This document shows, piece by piece, positions 11,601 through 23,600 of a stretch of 64,000 bases of DNA (positions are counted from its first letter, which is position 1; each line of letters opens with the position of its first letter). This DNA comes from Anolis sagrei (Eukaryota; Chordata; Lepidosauria; Squamata; Anolidae). The stretch spans positions 21,964,875 to 22,028,874 of the forward strand of contig NC_090034.1 in NCBI RefSeq assembly GCF_037176765.1. The letters run 5' to 3'. The position numbers and the translations under genes are program-made. A model generated the notes under the pieces. It saw nothing but the letters and a program-made list of their open reading frames with translations, was not told where the DNA came from and did no database searches.

Positions 11601-14600
11601 TAGTCATTCCCTCTGTCTAGTACCTCTTTTGACATCCAGTCAAGAGAGGGTTTCTCTGTGTGGAGGCCTGGCATTGTTCAAGTTCTTGGCAAAGCCTCTT
11701 TCTGCAGTCTGTTTGCCAAGAGCATGTGCTGCTTTCCCTGCCCAGAAAGAGCGGGTGTCCATCGTGCAGTGCTCTCAAGACTGCACTGAACTTTGAAGCA
11801 GAGAAGCCCGTCTTCCCTGCTTTGGGTCAGTGTGCTGCAAGGCCAGCCATCTACCTCATGGGCTGAACAATTGGGTGTAGCTCTATGCCACCTTTTGTCT
11901 TTTTCAAAGGGCAGCTGCTTAAGAAGTCCCCTTTCATCCTGTGGTACAACCAGCAGGCAAGACTACATAAGAATTGGCTGTGAGCCACAATTTAATCTGC
12001 CTAGTGAGTCACGCCCAAATATGTCAATCCTTGTTCTTGGCTTATCTGATATCTTTTGTTTGTTATCCTCAAGCATGCACAAGGTTTGTTTGGGTTATAC
12101 TCTGCTTCCAAACTGTCTTTTTCATGTTTGAAATGATAGTTCAGTGCCAGACTGAAAGTGAAATCTTAACTCCCGGTAATTTTGGAGAAGCACGTCAAGC
12201 AATTTGCTTTGGGGGGGGGGGGGGGGGCTTCATTTTTGGTTCATTGCCTGCTTTGGTTTTTTCTTCATCCCGTCCCCTCAATCAAGTTTCTCGAGTTAAT
12301 ACGCTTATGGCTCACTGTCTGTTGAATCTGCAGGGCTAGGCATTGCCTTTGTTCAGGCAACACTTCAGGAACTGTGACATATCTTTGATGTGCCATTCAC
12401 TGTAGCCAGTACTGGGAGAAATCCTACATACCTAGTCATTGAAAGCAATTTGAAGTTGGGGCCAGAAACATTTGGAATTAGCTTTGCTAGAAGCGACTAC
12501 TCAGCTTCTTCAAACCCTTCCATTTCCCCAGTTCAAGTGTTCCATCTGAATGTGGATGTACTGTGCAAATTAGTGATTTAGCCCTTTGCAAAAGCGAAGC
12601 AGATTATTAAATCACATATGACAAACATCAGCTGAAATGGATCATTTAATGGCAGAAAGAGAAACAAGGTAAAAATCACAGGCGGATTAAAAAATGCTTT
12701 GTGGCATTTCAAAGACCAGGATGTAATCTATGTGGGTTTCTCTTTCATCAGAGATGAGGTTTGGGTTGTGACCTCGGCAGTTCTTCTCATGAGAATCCTG
12801 TAGCATTGTGTCCATTGTGGTCCCGACACTAGGTCCTTTGCCTTGTATGGCTGCATACATTAACAGCATGACGAGCTGTTAACAGTCTCATTTGTCCGTT
12901 TATGTATTGCAGAAGGAAGGGGAGAGCCCTTTTCACAAATAAGTTACTCCTGTAAGGCTAAGTCTGTATATGTAGTACTGCTCCCTCATTCTTCCGAGCT
13001 ACTGCATAGGTCTTTGCAGAAATGATAAAATGCATTGTGGCGATCTTCTGTTGAATGTTTCCATCTTAGACTTCTGTATGATTCATATATGATAGTGACT
13101 GTTTCCCCTTACTTTATATTTAAAAATATGTAATAGTGAAGTGTTTCTTCTTCATTGTGGCTGGTGAGGTGTTCCTGAAGCATTTCGGGCTAAGCACCCA
13201 ATATTCCTTTGTTAGTTTAGGCTGAGGCTGATTGTATGGAGCCAGGAATGGAGGCAAGAAGTCACTCTTTCAGCTTTCACTGCTTAATCTATTTAAATTG
13301 CCACCATTCATCACATGGGAGCAAGTAGAATTTGACCATATAGCTATGCTGGAGGACCAAGACATTTCTCTCAGGTTTTAAAAAATAACATTTTCTTTCA
13401 TCTTTTTTTTTTTTTATGGGGATCTTGTGCCTTTAAACCCAGCAAAGCGGAGGGCTGGCTGTCGTTGAAGTCTTTGCATATGTTCATTAGGACTTTAGGA
13501 TGGAAATGTATGTTTTGTTGATGTGCTAACTGGCAAACAGATGATAGTTGTGTGAAAGGCCATAGATAGATTGTGTGACACTACGTTTAGACCGGTCTTA
13601 GCAGAGGACAACCTTGTGGCCCTTTCAGAGTTACTTCCTTTCAGCCCCCCCCCTCCCCGACACCTTTTTTTCCTTTAAAGAAAAAGTGGGGTGAATGTGC
13701 TCTTCTGGGAACTCCCACAACTAATGCGTTTATATAGGTACACTGTTCAATGTCTTTTAGAGTTGCAATTTTTCAATACCAGTAGTCGACTTCTGGCTGC
13801 TTTTAGGTTTGGGATTTTTTTTCAGTTGCTCTGCCCCTGGAGCCTTGCTGGAGAAAAGCCTTGCCCTGGGCCCAGCACAGTTTCCCATCCCTGACTTTCT
13901 TTGTCCTTTGAAGCACCATTTGGAAGTTGTCTTTGTGAGATCGCAGCTAGTCGAAGGGATTAGGAATTGCAAACCAACCTTCTTAAAGTTGTCGTATAAC
14001 TACAGCTTATTGGATTCCTGGCTGTGACTGGCCCTCACTGCAAGATTTGATGAAATCTAGGGCTCAGCCTTAGGCTGGAAGAGTCTTAATCCTTTAAATA
14101 TTTCCTGCTCGCTTGTAATGTGTGTGTGTTTAAAAAAAGATTTGCATCTCCTAATTCAGATATGACCATGTTTATGAAATGGGCTTCCAACTGTCATAAA
14201 GTCCCCCAAAGATGTGTACTTTTTTGAATACAGTGGTTTTTGTTTTAAAAAATTACTAATTGGTATCATTTCACCCACGTTCATTTGTAGTACTTAATTT
14301 TCTTTTTCTGCTGTAACCCCTCTTTCTAAGCACCAGACATTTAATTAGTACCTCAACACTGCTAATGGTTTTTCTCACATTAAATAATTTGTGAAATACA
14401 CTTCCCCAACACAACAGCATGCTCTTATAAAAAAACAAAGGTATATATACTTTGGATGAAACTCTCTTCTTTTGCTTTAAAAAAACAGCCCTGTTTACAT
14501 TGATTGCAGAATGTGGAACAGAGGAGTTGGCTTTACTATCCTCGCCCCCCTCCTAACTGAATGTTATTTATGCATGTATAAATACATCAGAAGGCCAAAT

Positions 14601-17600
14601 TACAAGCAATATTTTGCGTAAAGGTTACTGCGGTTTGAAAAAAGGGCCTCTTTGTGGGGCTCCAATTCAGACTAGTTCTTGCCACTGCAGTAGAGGCTAA
14701 ATATGTTGGCTGAGTTTTGATTGTGGAACTTGAATGTGTGTTTAATTTTTTATGAACAGATTGATGACTCTTCTGCATCTATTTCTCTGGCCCAGCTTAC
14801 AAAGGTATATATAAATATATACGTATATATTCTTGTCCAATATAGCCAAATGCATTGTTGCTTGCTTGGTATTTTTGAATGTTTTTTATGCTGTGATTTT
14901 TAAATTCCCGGTTAATTTCTGTCAACGTTGCAGAAACGTTTTAATGAGACAACCCTGAGCCTAAGTATTGGAAATGTGTGTATCTTTATTGATAAACTAT
15001 CCTGTAAAGAGTAGTTCCCAGTATGGGAAGATAGAAGGGGAGTGCCTTATCAGCCTCAACATAATGTTGCAGTTTTACTCATCTTCAAGACACGGAGAAG
15101 AACCACTTCCGAAGCTGTTTTTATCGTTTCTTTCAAATGTTAATTTTTCATTGGAAAAAAATAGCACAGTTTTTAAAGAAGAATATTTTTAACCCTATTT
15201 ATGGACTCCTAGCATTGCTCTGCGCCACAGCCCCAATCGAGGCCATTTCCCTCTCCCACGGACAATATACACCATGGTTTGGGATTCTTCACTCGTAGCC
15301 AGTGCTAGAACAACAACACGCGTAACATAATCGGATGTACATACATTTGTAGTGGATGTAGTGGGCGATAGCCATGCGACTAATTTGTTTGAACACAGAC
15401 TGTGTAATAAATGTATTTATAGGAATATACCAATGTGTTATGTGTGGCATATTGGCAACTGTGACCTTCTGAAACTGTTGTATCTGCCTTGTTTTGATAT
15501 GAAACTGCTTGCATTTTCCTGCTCAATAATGTGTAACTGTTGGGGAAAGCACTAGTGATAACACCCATCGTCCGCAGAAGCAGCTGCTCTTTAAACAATT
15601 GAACTCGAAGCAGTGTTGGCTCACAATTCATTTGTCTTTCTCTTGTGAATGAAGGCACGTTCCTTTTTCCCGCCAAACTGGGAAACCTGATGGGCATTTA
15701 TTTATAAATGCAAAACCTTAGCTAAGTGAGTTAGCCGAAGTTTGGTTTTCCATTAGTGCTGTCCTTAAATTTGTCCTTGGTTCTGTAAGCTCATGTCAAG
15801 TTATTTTTTTTTTCTGAAATGTGAACACAGTGTCCAAGAGGTGTACAGTTCTAAGTCTCGGAGTGAACCTTAAGTATTTCTGACAGTATTTTCGTACTAT
15901 AAAGCAGTGCAAAGCTGTAATTTCAGCCTCTTAAATGCAGACAGTTTTTGCATGGAGGAAATATGCTTTCACAGTTTTGTTTTGATTCCTATTGTGTATT
16001 AAATGCCATATTTGAATTTTGGTCTATTCCTACTAATGTTATTTTTTCCTTGTGCCATCGGATGTGTTCTGTAAACCTGTTTGGGTTCAAACAAATTAGC
16101 TAAGTAATTGTAACACCGTAGTCCTCTGTAAATGTGAACAATTTCATAGATGTTAATCTGGATTGTTAAGAAAAGTGATGTATCTTAATTGACTGTTTAA
16201 TAAAACGTTGAAACTAGCTGTTTGCTTTTGTGGATGAATGTGTAAAAGAAAGTGTGTGTGCCTGATTTGGATGTTAGGTGCTTGACTTTCTGAACAGTCA
16301 GTTAGCAGCCCCTTAGACCTGGTTTGTCTCTGCAATTTAGCGTCTGGAGAGCCATCTTTCTTTAGCATCTTAAAGGGACTGTCATCTGGAAAGCTGCGTT
16401 CTTGATTTGTGTGGCAGCTTTTCGATGGCGCTCCCGCATTTTTCCCTTTTAGGGGCGTGTGACGTGGAAGAACAGAGCGGATCTCTTTCAGGATGACACT
16501 GTCCTCTTTAAACCAATTGAAACGCAAGTGTGGCACCACTTTGCCGGCAAAGCACCTTAAAACACAGGGCTTTTTGGCCCATCACTTTGGCAGAAAGGGA
16601 CCTTTCCCACACACTTGACTCCAGGCCACCTAAATGTCGTAAGAAACTGGAGCAGTTACACAAGGCATTATGTAAGCCACCAAGAGAGCCTAAAGTTGAG
16701 AATGCCCCAGCCGCAGAGAAGGTTTTTTTCTTCTTCTCTTTCTTCCTCCTCCTCTTTTCAGCTCCCACTGGCAGGCACATAAAATAAACATCATGTAATG
16801 GCATAAGGACTCCCTGGAACATCTTCAGGACCATCTTGAGCTGTTTTTGAGACAACTCCAGTTAGCTTTTTTTTGTGTGCTGCTCTTTACAGGATTGAAT
16901 GAGTGGTGTTTGTCTTTGACTGAATGGACATAATTGTGTTTCTAATGTGTGTGTCACATGATTACCTATTGAACAGACCGCCAATCTGGCTGAAGCCAAT
17001 GCTTCTGAAGAAGATAAAATTAAAGCTATGATGTCACAGTCTGGCCACGAATATGACCCTATCAAGTAAGTTTTCTTCATGCCATATGCAAAAACAGAAC
17101 AAAATAGCTTATTTTGGAATAAAATTTACTTACATTTTAATTGAAGAAAAAAACCCTTGCCAAGATGCACACCTCTTTTCTCACAACTTTTTTAGTTACA
17201 TGAAGAAAGCCCCAGGACCACCTCCGCCAACCTATACTTGCTTTCGCTGTGGAAAACCTGGTCATTATATAAAGATCTGCCCAACCAACGGGGTAAGGGC
17301 CTGGTGCTGAAATAACATCTGTTCATTTGCTGGCATTGTGTTAGTCTTTCGTTCCAATATGAGTGTAACTTATAATACAAAGGTTATGTTTCTTGTATTT
17401 GCGGGAAGCAATATCCTTCTAAATGAAGTTTTTTTGACAGCATTTTTGGTCAGGCTGAAGTTGATGTGTCTGATATCTGTAGCATCCTCTTCAGGGCCAT
17501 TTTTCTATCTCTTGTCATATGATATGTATCTCTGATGCTGCAAGTCGTTTGATGCTGCAAGACCTTCTCACAGTGACACCAGAGGTGCTCCAAGTAGCCA

Positions 17601-20600
17601 GCATATGGTCAATGGACATTTAGCATAATGCCAAGTTCTTTTTTTAAAAAAAAACATGTTTTTAAATGCATTTTAACTGTACCCTCAACTTGCTTCTGAC
17701 ACAATAACTAAATAAATATGTCTAATTTCCAGTGAAGTGCCGGTGAAATCAGTCTGCTTATTCAATATGGAGTGCTAATGACACAGAAAAGTCATTTTTA
17801 ATGAAATTTGGACTCTCATTCATTCAGAGAACAAGAGAATTTTTTTACCCTTCTGTTATCTCTCCCAGTTAAGAAATGAACTGTCTTAAACAGCATTTCC
17901 TAAGCTGCAGTAGTACATAGATAAAAATTGGTGAAAAAATGTACATTCCAAGAAAGCCAGATAATTTGAATGGGGTTTGTTTTGAAAAATGGACAAAAAA
18001 ATTCTCTAATAGTTTGCGTTTTTCCTTTCCCCACTTGACAGGACAAAAACTTTGAATCTACTCCCCGAATTAAAAAGAGCACTGGAATTCCCCGAAGCTT
18101 CATGATGGAGGTGCAAGACCCCAACACCAAGGGGGCCATGCTCACCAATACAGGGAAATATGCCATCCCAACCATCGATGCGTAAGTATCTGCTAAGCTT
18201 TGGGACACAAAGTGGGGCTAGCTAATGCGGATGGCAACTTTCAATGTGGCTGCCATAAGAATAGATCAGGAAATCCCTGGATTTACAGCAAGTCATTCTC
18301 TGTGTCACATCTTGCCAGGCTGCTTAAGTATTATTATTATTTTATTTCTATCCTCTTAGGATAGAAAAGTTATCCTCAAGATAGATAATACTACTAGTGA
18401 AGCCATACTTAAAATACTTCCCAGCTATTTCCTACAATCCTGCAGTGATTCCCCTTCTTTCCTTTCCTTACTATTTTAATTTGCGGAAGATTTTTTAGTC
18501 AGGACAGAACCGAGTCTCATACTCTGGACATACCATGTAACAACAAGACTTACTAGTTTTGCTAAGGTGGAAGATAATCAAGGAGATTGTCTCTTGACAT
18601 TACAGGTGGGAGGAATCAATTAAGGGAGCTACAGCTTTGAAAGAAGAAGAGGATTGTGCAGCTCTCTCTGAGAGTCACCATAAGTCAAAGCCAACTTGAT
18701 AGCAATTGAACAAAAACAGTAGTCTGGATAGGAAAACCAACTTTTCATATAACCAACTACAAAGCAAGTGGGCTACACATTTAATGTTTTTATGAAGTTA
18801 ATGTTGAGTTGGGATGCTTTCCTTTCAGTGAGGCCTATGCTATAGGGAAGAAAGAGAAGCCCCCTTTCCTTCCAGAGGAGCCCTCTTCTTCCTCAGAGGA
18901 AGATGACCCCATCCCAGACGAACTCTTGTGTCTCATCTGCAAAGACATCATGACAGATGCCGTGGTTATTCCCTGCTGTGGAAACAGCTACTGTGATGAA
19001 TGTGAGTCCCGTTGCCTTTAACCTTCTCCTGATTCCATAGAAGAAAATAATAAAATAATTTATTCCCCTCTCCTTGCAGCTTGACGTGGGGTACAAGTGG
19101 ATTATTGTTATTATTTGATACACAACAAGATTAGTACACAGCAAACAAGATTACTATGCTAGTTTTTGTATTGAACATATTGGACACTTCCTAAGTGTCT
19201 AGGACTGTGTGATGTGTTGGCGAATAATGCGTACAAAACCAAGAAGGATGGCCTTTTGCAGCTGACAGGTGCTGATTTTGTCAGCGCCAATTGTTTTTAA
19301 GGTCTTTAGGCACTGCACCCATTGTGCTGATCACCACTGGGACCACCTTTACTGGCTTGTTCCAGAGTCTTTGCATTTCGATCTTTAAATCCTCGTATCG
19401 TGTCAGCTTTTCCAGTTGCATCTTGTCAATTCTGCTGTTGCCTGGGAAAGCAACATCGAGACCCATACTTTTTTTTCCATGATCATGAAGTCAGGAGTAT
19501 TGTGCTCCAAAACTCTACAGTCTGAATTCAAAAGTCCCATTATTATATTACTACTACTACTATTACTCCTCCTCCTCCTCTTCTTCAAACACAAGTTCTG
19601 ACTGAGTTGTTCTCCCTATAGGGAGAATTGGAAATAGAATGTTGGCCTGATTAATGTTGATCAGTGTCCAGTATTCTGCAGAATGAGTATTTTACATATC
19701 TTTTAAAATCACTTGCAGGTATCAGGACTGCGCTGCTAGAGTCGGAGGAGCACACCTGCCCAACTTGCCATCAGATAGATGTTTCACCAGACGCTTTAAT
19801 TGCCAACAAGTTTTTACGTCAGGTAACTTAACATCAACCTGTGCAAATGAGCCAGTTCACCTTTATTCTAAGCATTTGTTGGATTACTGTGTTTGTCCAG
19901 CTGGAAGGGCCCTGTTTAAAAAATATAGCAGAAAGGTGTTAGGGTTTGGCTAGTTTGTTCCCTTTGAGAGACTGATAGATGCCCCTCTGGACAACTGATG
20001 ATGGGCCCAAATTCACCTGTGTGCTTTCATGCCTTTGTGGACCTCATCACTGATGGGGCTCAGGACATGTCTTGCTGTCTGGCATGACTTCTTCTGCCTT
20101 GTGGCTCCTTCTCTGCAGGCCGTGAACAACTTCAAAAATGAAACTGGCTACACAAAGCGGCTGCGGAAACCAGCCCCAGCCCCACCCCCGAGGCCAGTGG
20201 TCCAGCGGAGCCTGCCTTCTGCCCCTCGGCCCCCGGGGCCCCGGCAGCAAGACCCCCTCCTTGCCTCAGCCGCCCCGGCCACCCTTCACCCAGCCGTGCC
20301 GTTGGCCCTTCCCTTGCCCTTGCCCTTGCCCCCTGGGCAGTCGGCCTCCGCAGCAGGCGCCTTGCCACTGAAGCAGTCTGTGGCCCCATCGCCCGGTGAG
20401 GTTCCTGCATCGCTAGCCTTGGCTCTTCACACTGACAAACCTGATGGACCATTCCGGTAAGTCAGTTGGTGCTGCAGAGCGCACTTCAGCCTTTGTTTCC
20501 AGCATATTCATGGCATGCCAGCTGATGCCAGCCATAGTGTAGTTCGTAGGAATGCCTTTCCCAGCAGCACCAGTTAAGCTATTACAGTAAACTGATTAGC

Positions 20601-23600
20601 ATTAAACTAGGAAATGGAAAAGCCGCAGTGGGGGTGTGGGAAGCAGATAGTCCTGCATTTTGGTGATGCTCCTCAAAACTGTCAGTTGGATAGGCTTTTG
20701 ACCTAAGCCACAGCCTCAGAGGTTCCACAGAAGTGTTGGTAGCACAGAGTCTTAGGAAAGAAACACACACACACGTGTGTGTGTGTGTGTGTGTGCAAGC
20801 AGCCTTGCTTCTCGAAGCAAGTTTGATGTAAAACCGAGCTGGTCAGTGAAGCTTCCCATGTTCCTCATTTCACTCATGGAAACCTCCAAAGAAAGGCAAA
20901 TAATTGCCAGAGATGATGGACACACTTCACCTGCTTTGGTTGGGCCTTCCTTCCCATATAAGGTGAACTAATAGTCACAGGAAAGTAGCATGTTAGTCAT
21001 AGCGCTTGGCTACGTTTGTACACCTCACACTCTAGTTGTGAGCCTCCCAGTTGTGATGTTCCCAAATTCACCAGCCTAACACCTTTAATACTTGAGGGAG
21101 TTGGTTTCTTCTGATACTTTTCCAGAGGAAAGGTACCTAAGAACTCTGTGTGAGAGGCTTTCTAGGCCCCGTTCTTGTTCCTGATCTGTCTTGTTTGCCT
21201 TGCTGTTCTGCAGGGAGGCTGATGGTATTGGGCCAGCAGTGGCTCTCATGGCGGCTTCTGATCACCCGAAACCACTTTCCTCGCTGTCGATTAATACTGT
21301 TTTGGAGGAGAAGGTAAGCCTCGTTTCACAGCATAGAACTCCTTCTTGTATCTTACCACCACCATCATCAGCGTCTGATCCTTTTCCTTTTCCTCTTTGA
21401 AGGGCTACCAGGTCCCAGTGCTTGGGCAGCCCCTCTTGGGAGGGCAGCTGGGTCCTCATGGGCATTCCATTCCCTCTATGGGTAAGTGGCCTCCCATTCT
21501 CCCTGAATCTTGCATGCATTGACCCTTTGTTCTTTGCTCAAAGTAACCTTTTCCTTTTCCATGTAGGTCAGCCAATGAGACCCAACCCTCTTAGATCGGC
21601 AGGCAGCAGATCAGGCTGGGAGCCGTAAGTATAACATCAAATTGTCCTTTTCCTGCTCTCATGTAGCAAGTTTAGAATATGATAAGCTTATTAATCTGAT
21701 CTGTGTATGTGCTTAGAGAGGCTTTCTAGAATTTAGGGGTTTGTGTGTTTGGTTTTAGGAGCCTGGAATTTGGGGATTTGGTTTTAGGAGGCATCACTTG
21801 CTGCTGAGAGGACTTTAGTGGAATATATGATGGTAGCAAACGACACCTTAGCAAAGTGATCCTGTTTTATTTTTTATTTTTTGGAAACACAGTTTTCAGT
21901 TATCAGCTGTAGAAAGGGACAGGCTGTCGGGTAGATCTCACCAGCCTGGTTTTAGAATCCTAGAGTTGGAAAAAAACCTCCCAGGGCCATCCAGTCCAAC
22001 CCCCTTCTGCCAGGCAGGAAAAGCGCAATCAGATCATCCCCAATAGGTCGCCCATATTGGGGAGCTCCACTGATCATTAGGTATTTCTAAAATCCCAGAA
22101 GCCAGAGTTGCAGTTTCAAGACAGATTGTTAAGAAAGGGAAGTTAAGAAGCTACATCAAGAAGCAGAAAATTAGTGTGTGATGTTACAAAGTGTGGAAGA
22201 GGAAAGTTAGCATTGAGAGCGATTATCTCTGGCTGGAGCCTTTCTTGGGGTGGTGCCTTTCTTGGTAATGTTGGTTAAATAGCACAGCCAAGGGAAAGGG
22301 GCCTAAAGGAGAACCACGGCAGGACAGGCAGTGAGGCAGGATGGGCCATGATGATGCCGTGTTGCATTCCTCTCTTGTGAGCCGGGCGGGGGGCCCAGGC
22401 GTAACCCTCAGTGACAAAGTCTTTTTGGGTTTCTTTAGAAGTTCAAACCGAGGACGCCCGCATAATGACCGCACACAAAGGACCCAGGCCCCAACACTGC
22501 CAGCTTCGACACCGGTCTTTGTGCCCGTGCCTCCTCCTCCTCCGCCGCCCCTCTATCCGCACCCCCCTCCCCCTCACGCACTGCCCCTCCCCCCGGGGGT
22601 TCCTCCCCCACAGTTTTCCCCGCAATTCCCCCCGGGGCAGCCCCCTCCGGCTGGGTACGTGGTCCCTCCACCGGGATTCCCCCCGGCGCCAGGCAACCTC
22701 TCGACCCCCTGGGTGCCGACTCCCGTGCCAACGGCTCACTCCAATGCCATCCCAACGACACAGGCACCTCCCCTCTCTAGGGAGGAGTTTTACAGGGAGC
22801 AACGGAGGCTGAAAGAGGAGTAAGTATTTGGCGCTGGACCACGTTCCATTCCGTTCCATTCTGTTTCCTTCTCCTTCTGTTGTGTTGACCATTTGGGGAT
22901 GTGAGCAGAAATGACATATAACACTAGGCTGCAAACGTTGGTTGTTCACTCCCGCTGTAAACAGTAACCCTCGAGATTAAAACCCCGCCGCTGAGTCGCA
23001 TGTTTTGTCTGTCACTTGCATGCCGTGTTGTCCGCTTTTCCACCTCGGTGTCGTTCATAGGAATGCCTTTTCCGGCAGCACCTGGCTGCTTGGCCTCACC
23101 CTGATTTCCTTATTTTAACAGGGAAAAGAAAAAATCAAAGCTCGATGAGTTTACAAATGATTTTGCTAAAGAACTAATGGAATATAAGAAAATCCAGAAA
23201 GAACGCAGGCGTTCTTACTCCCGGTAATTCTTTTTTCTTGCGTCTGTGTGTTTAAGGAGGCAAAGGAGGGAGCCGGGCTCGGTCTCTACCTTGAGGAAGG
23301 CTTTTTTTTGTCGTCTCAGTGCTCTTGGATACAAAGCGACGGAGGAGCAGGCGAGCAGTTGACCACCAGTGTGGTCATAGGAGGAAAGCCTGGGGCCTGC
23401 ATCGAGCCCCCAGATCCCTTTTTGGATGGGAGTTCAGAAATTGTTTTGCCCTCAACATGACCACTAGCATCCCCTAAAGTCTCTGCAGGGTCATTTTGCT
23501 GTATTGGGGCCATTCTACCAAGAAAACCCCATGTTAGGGTCACCAAGTTGAAGACTCAAAACAATCACAAGCATGTGACTGCAATCCCAAGAATAGTTGA

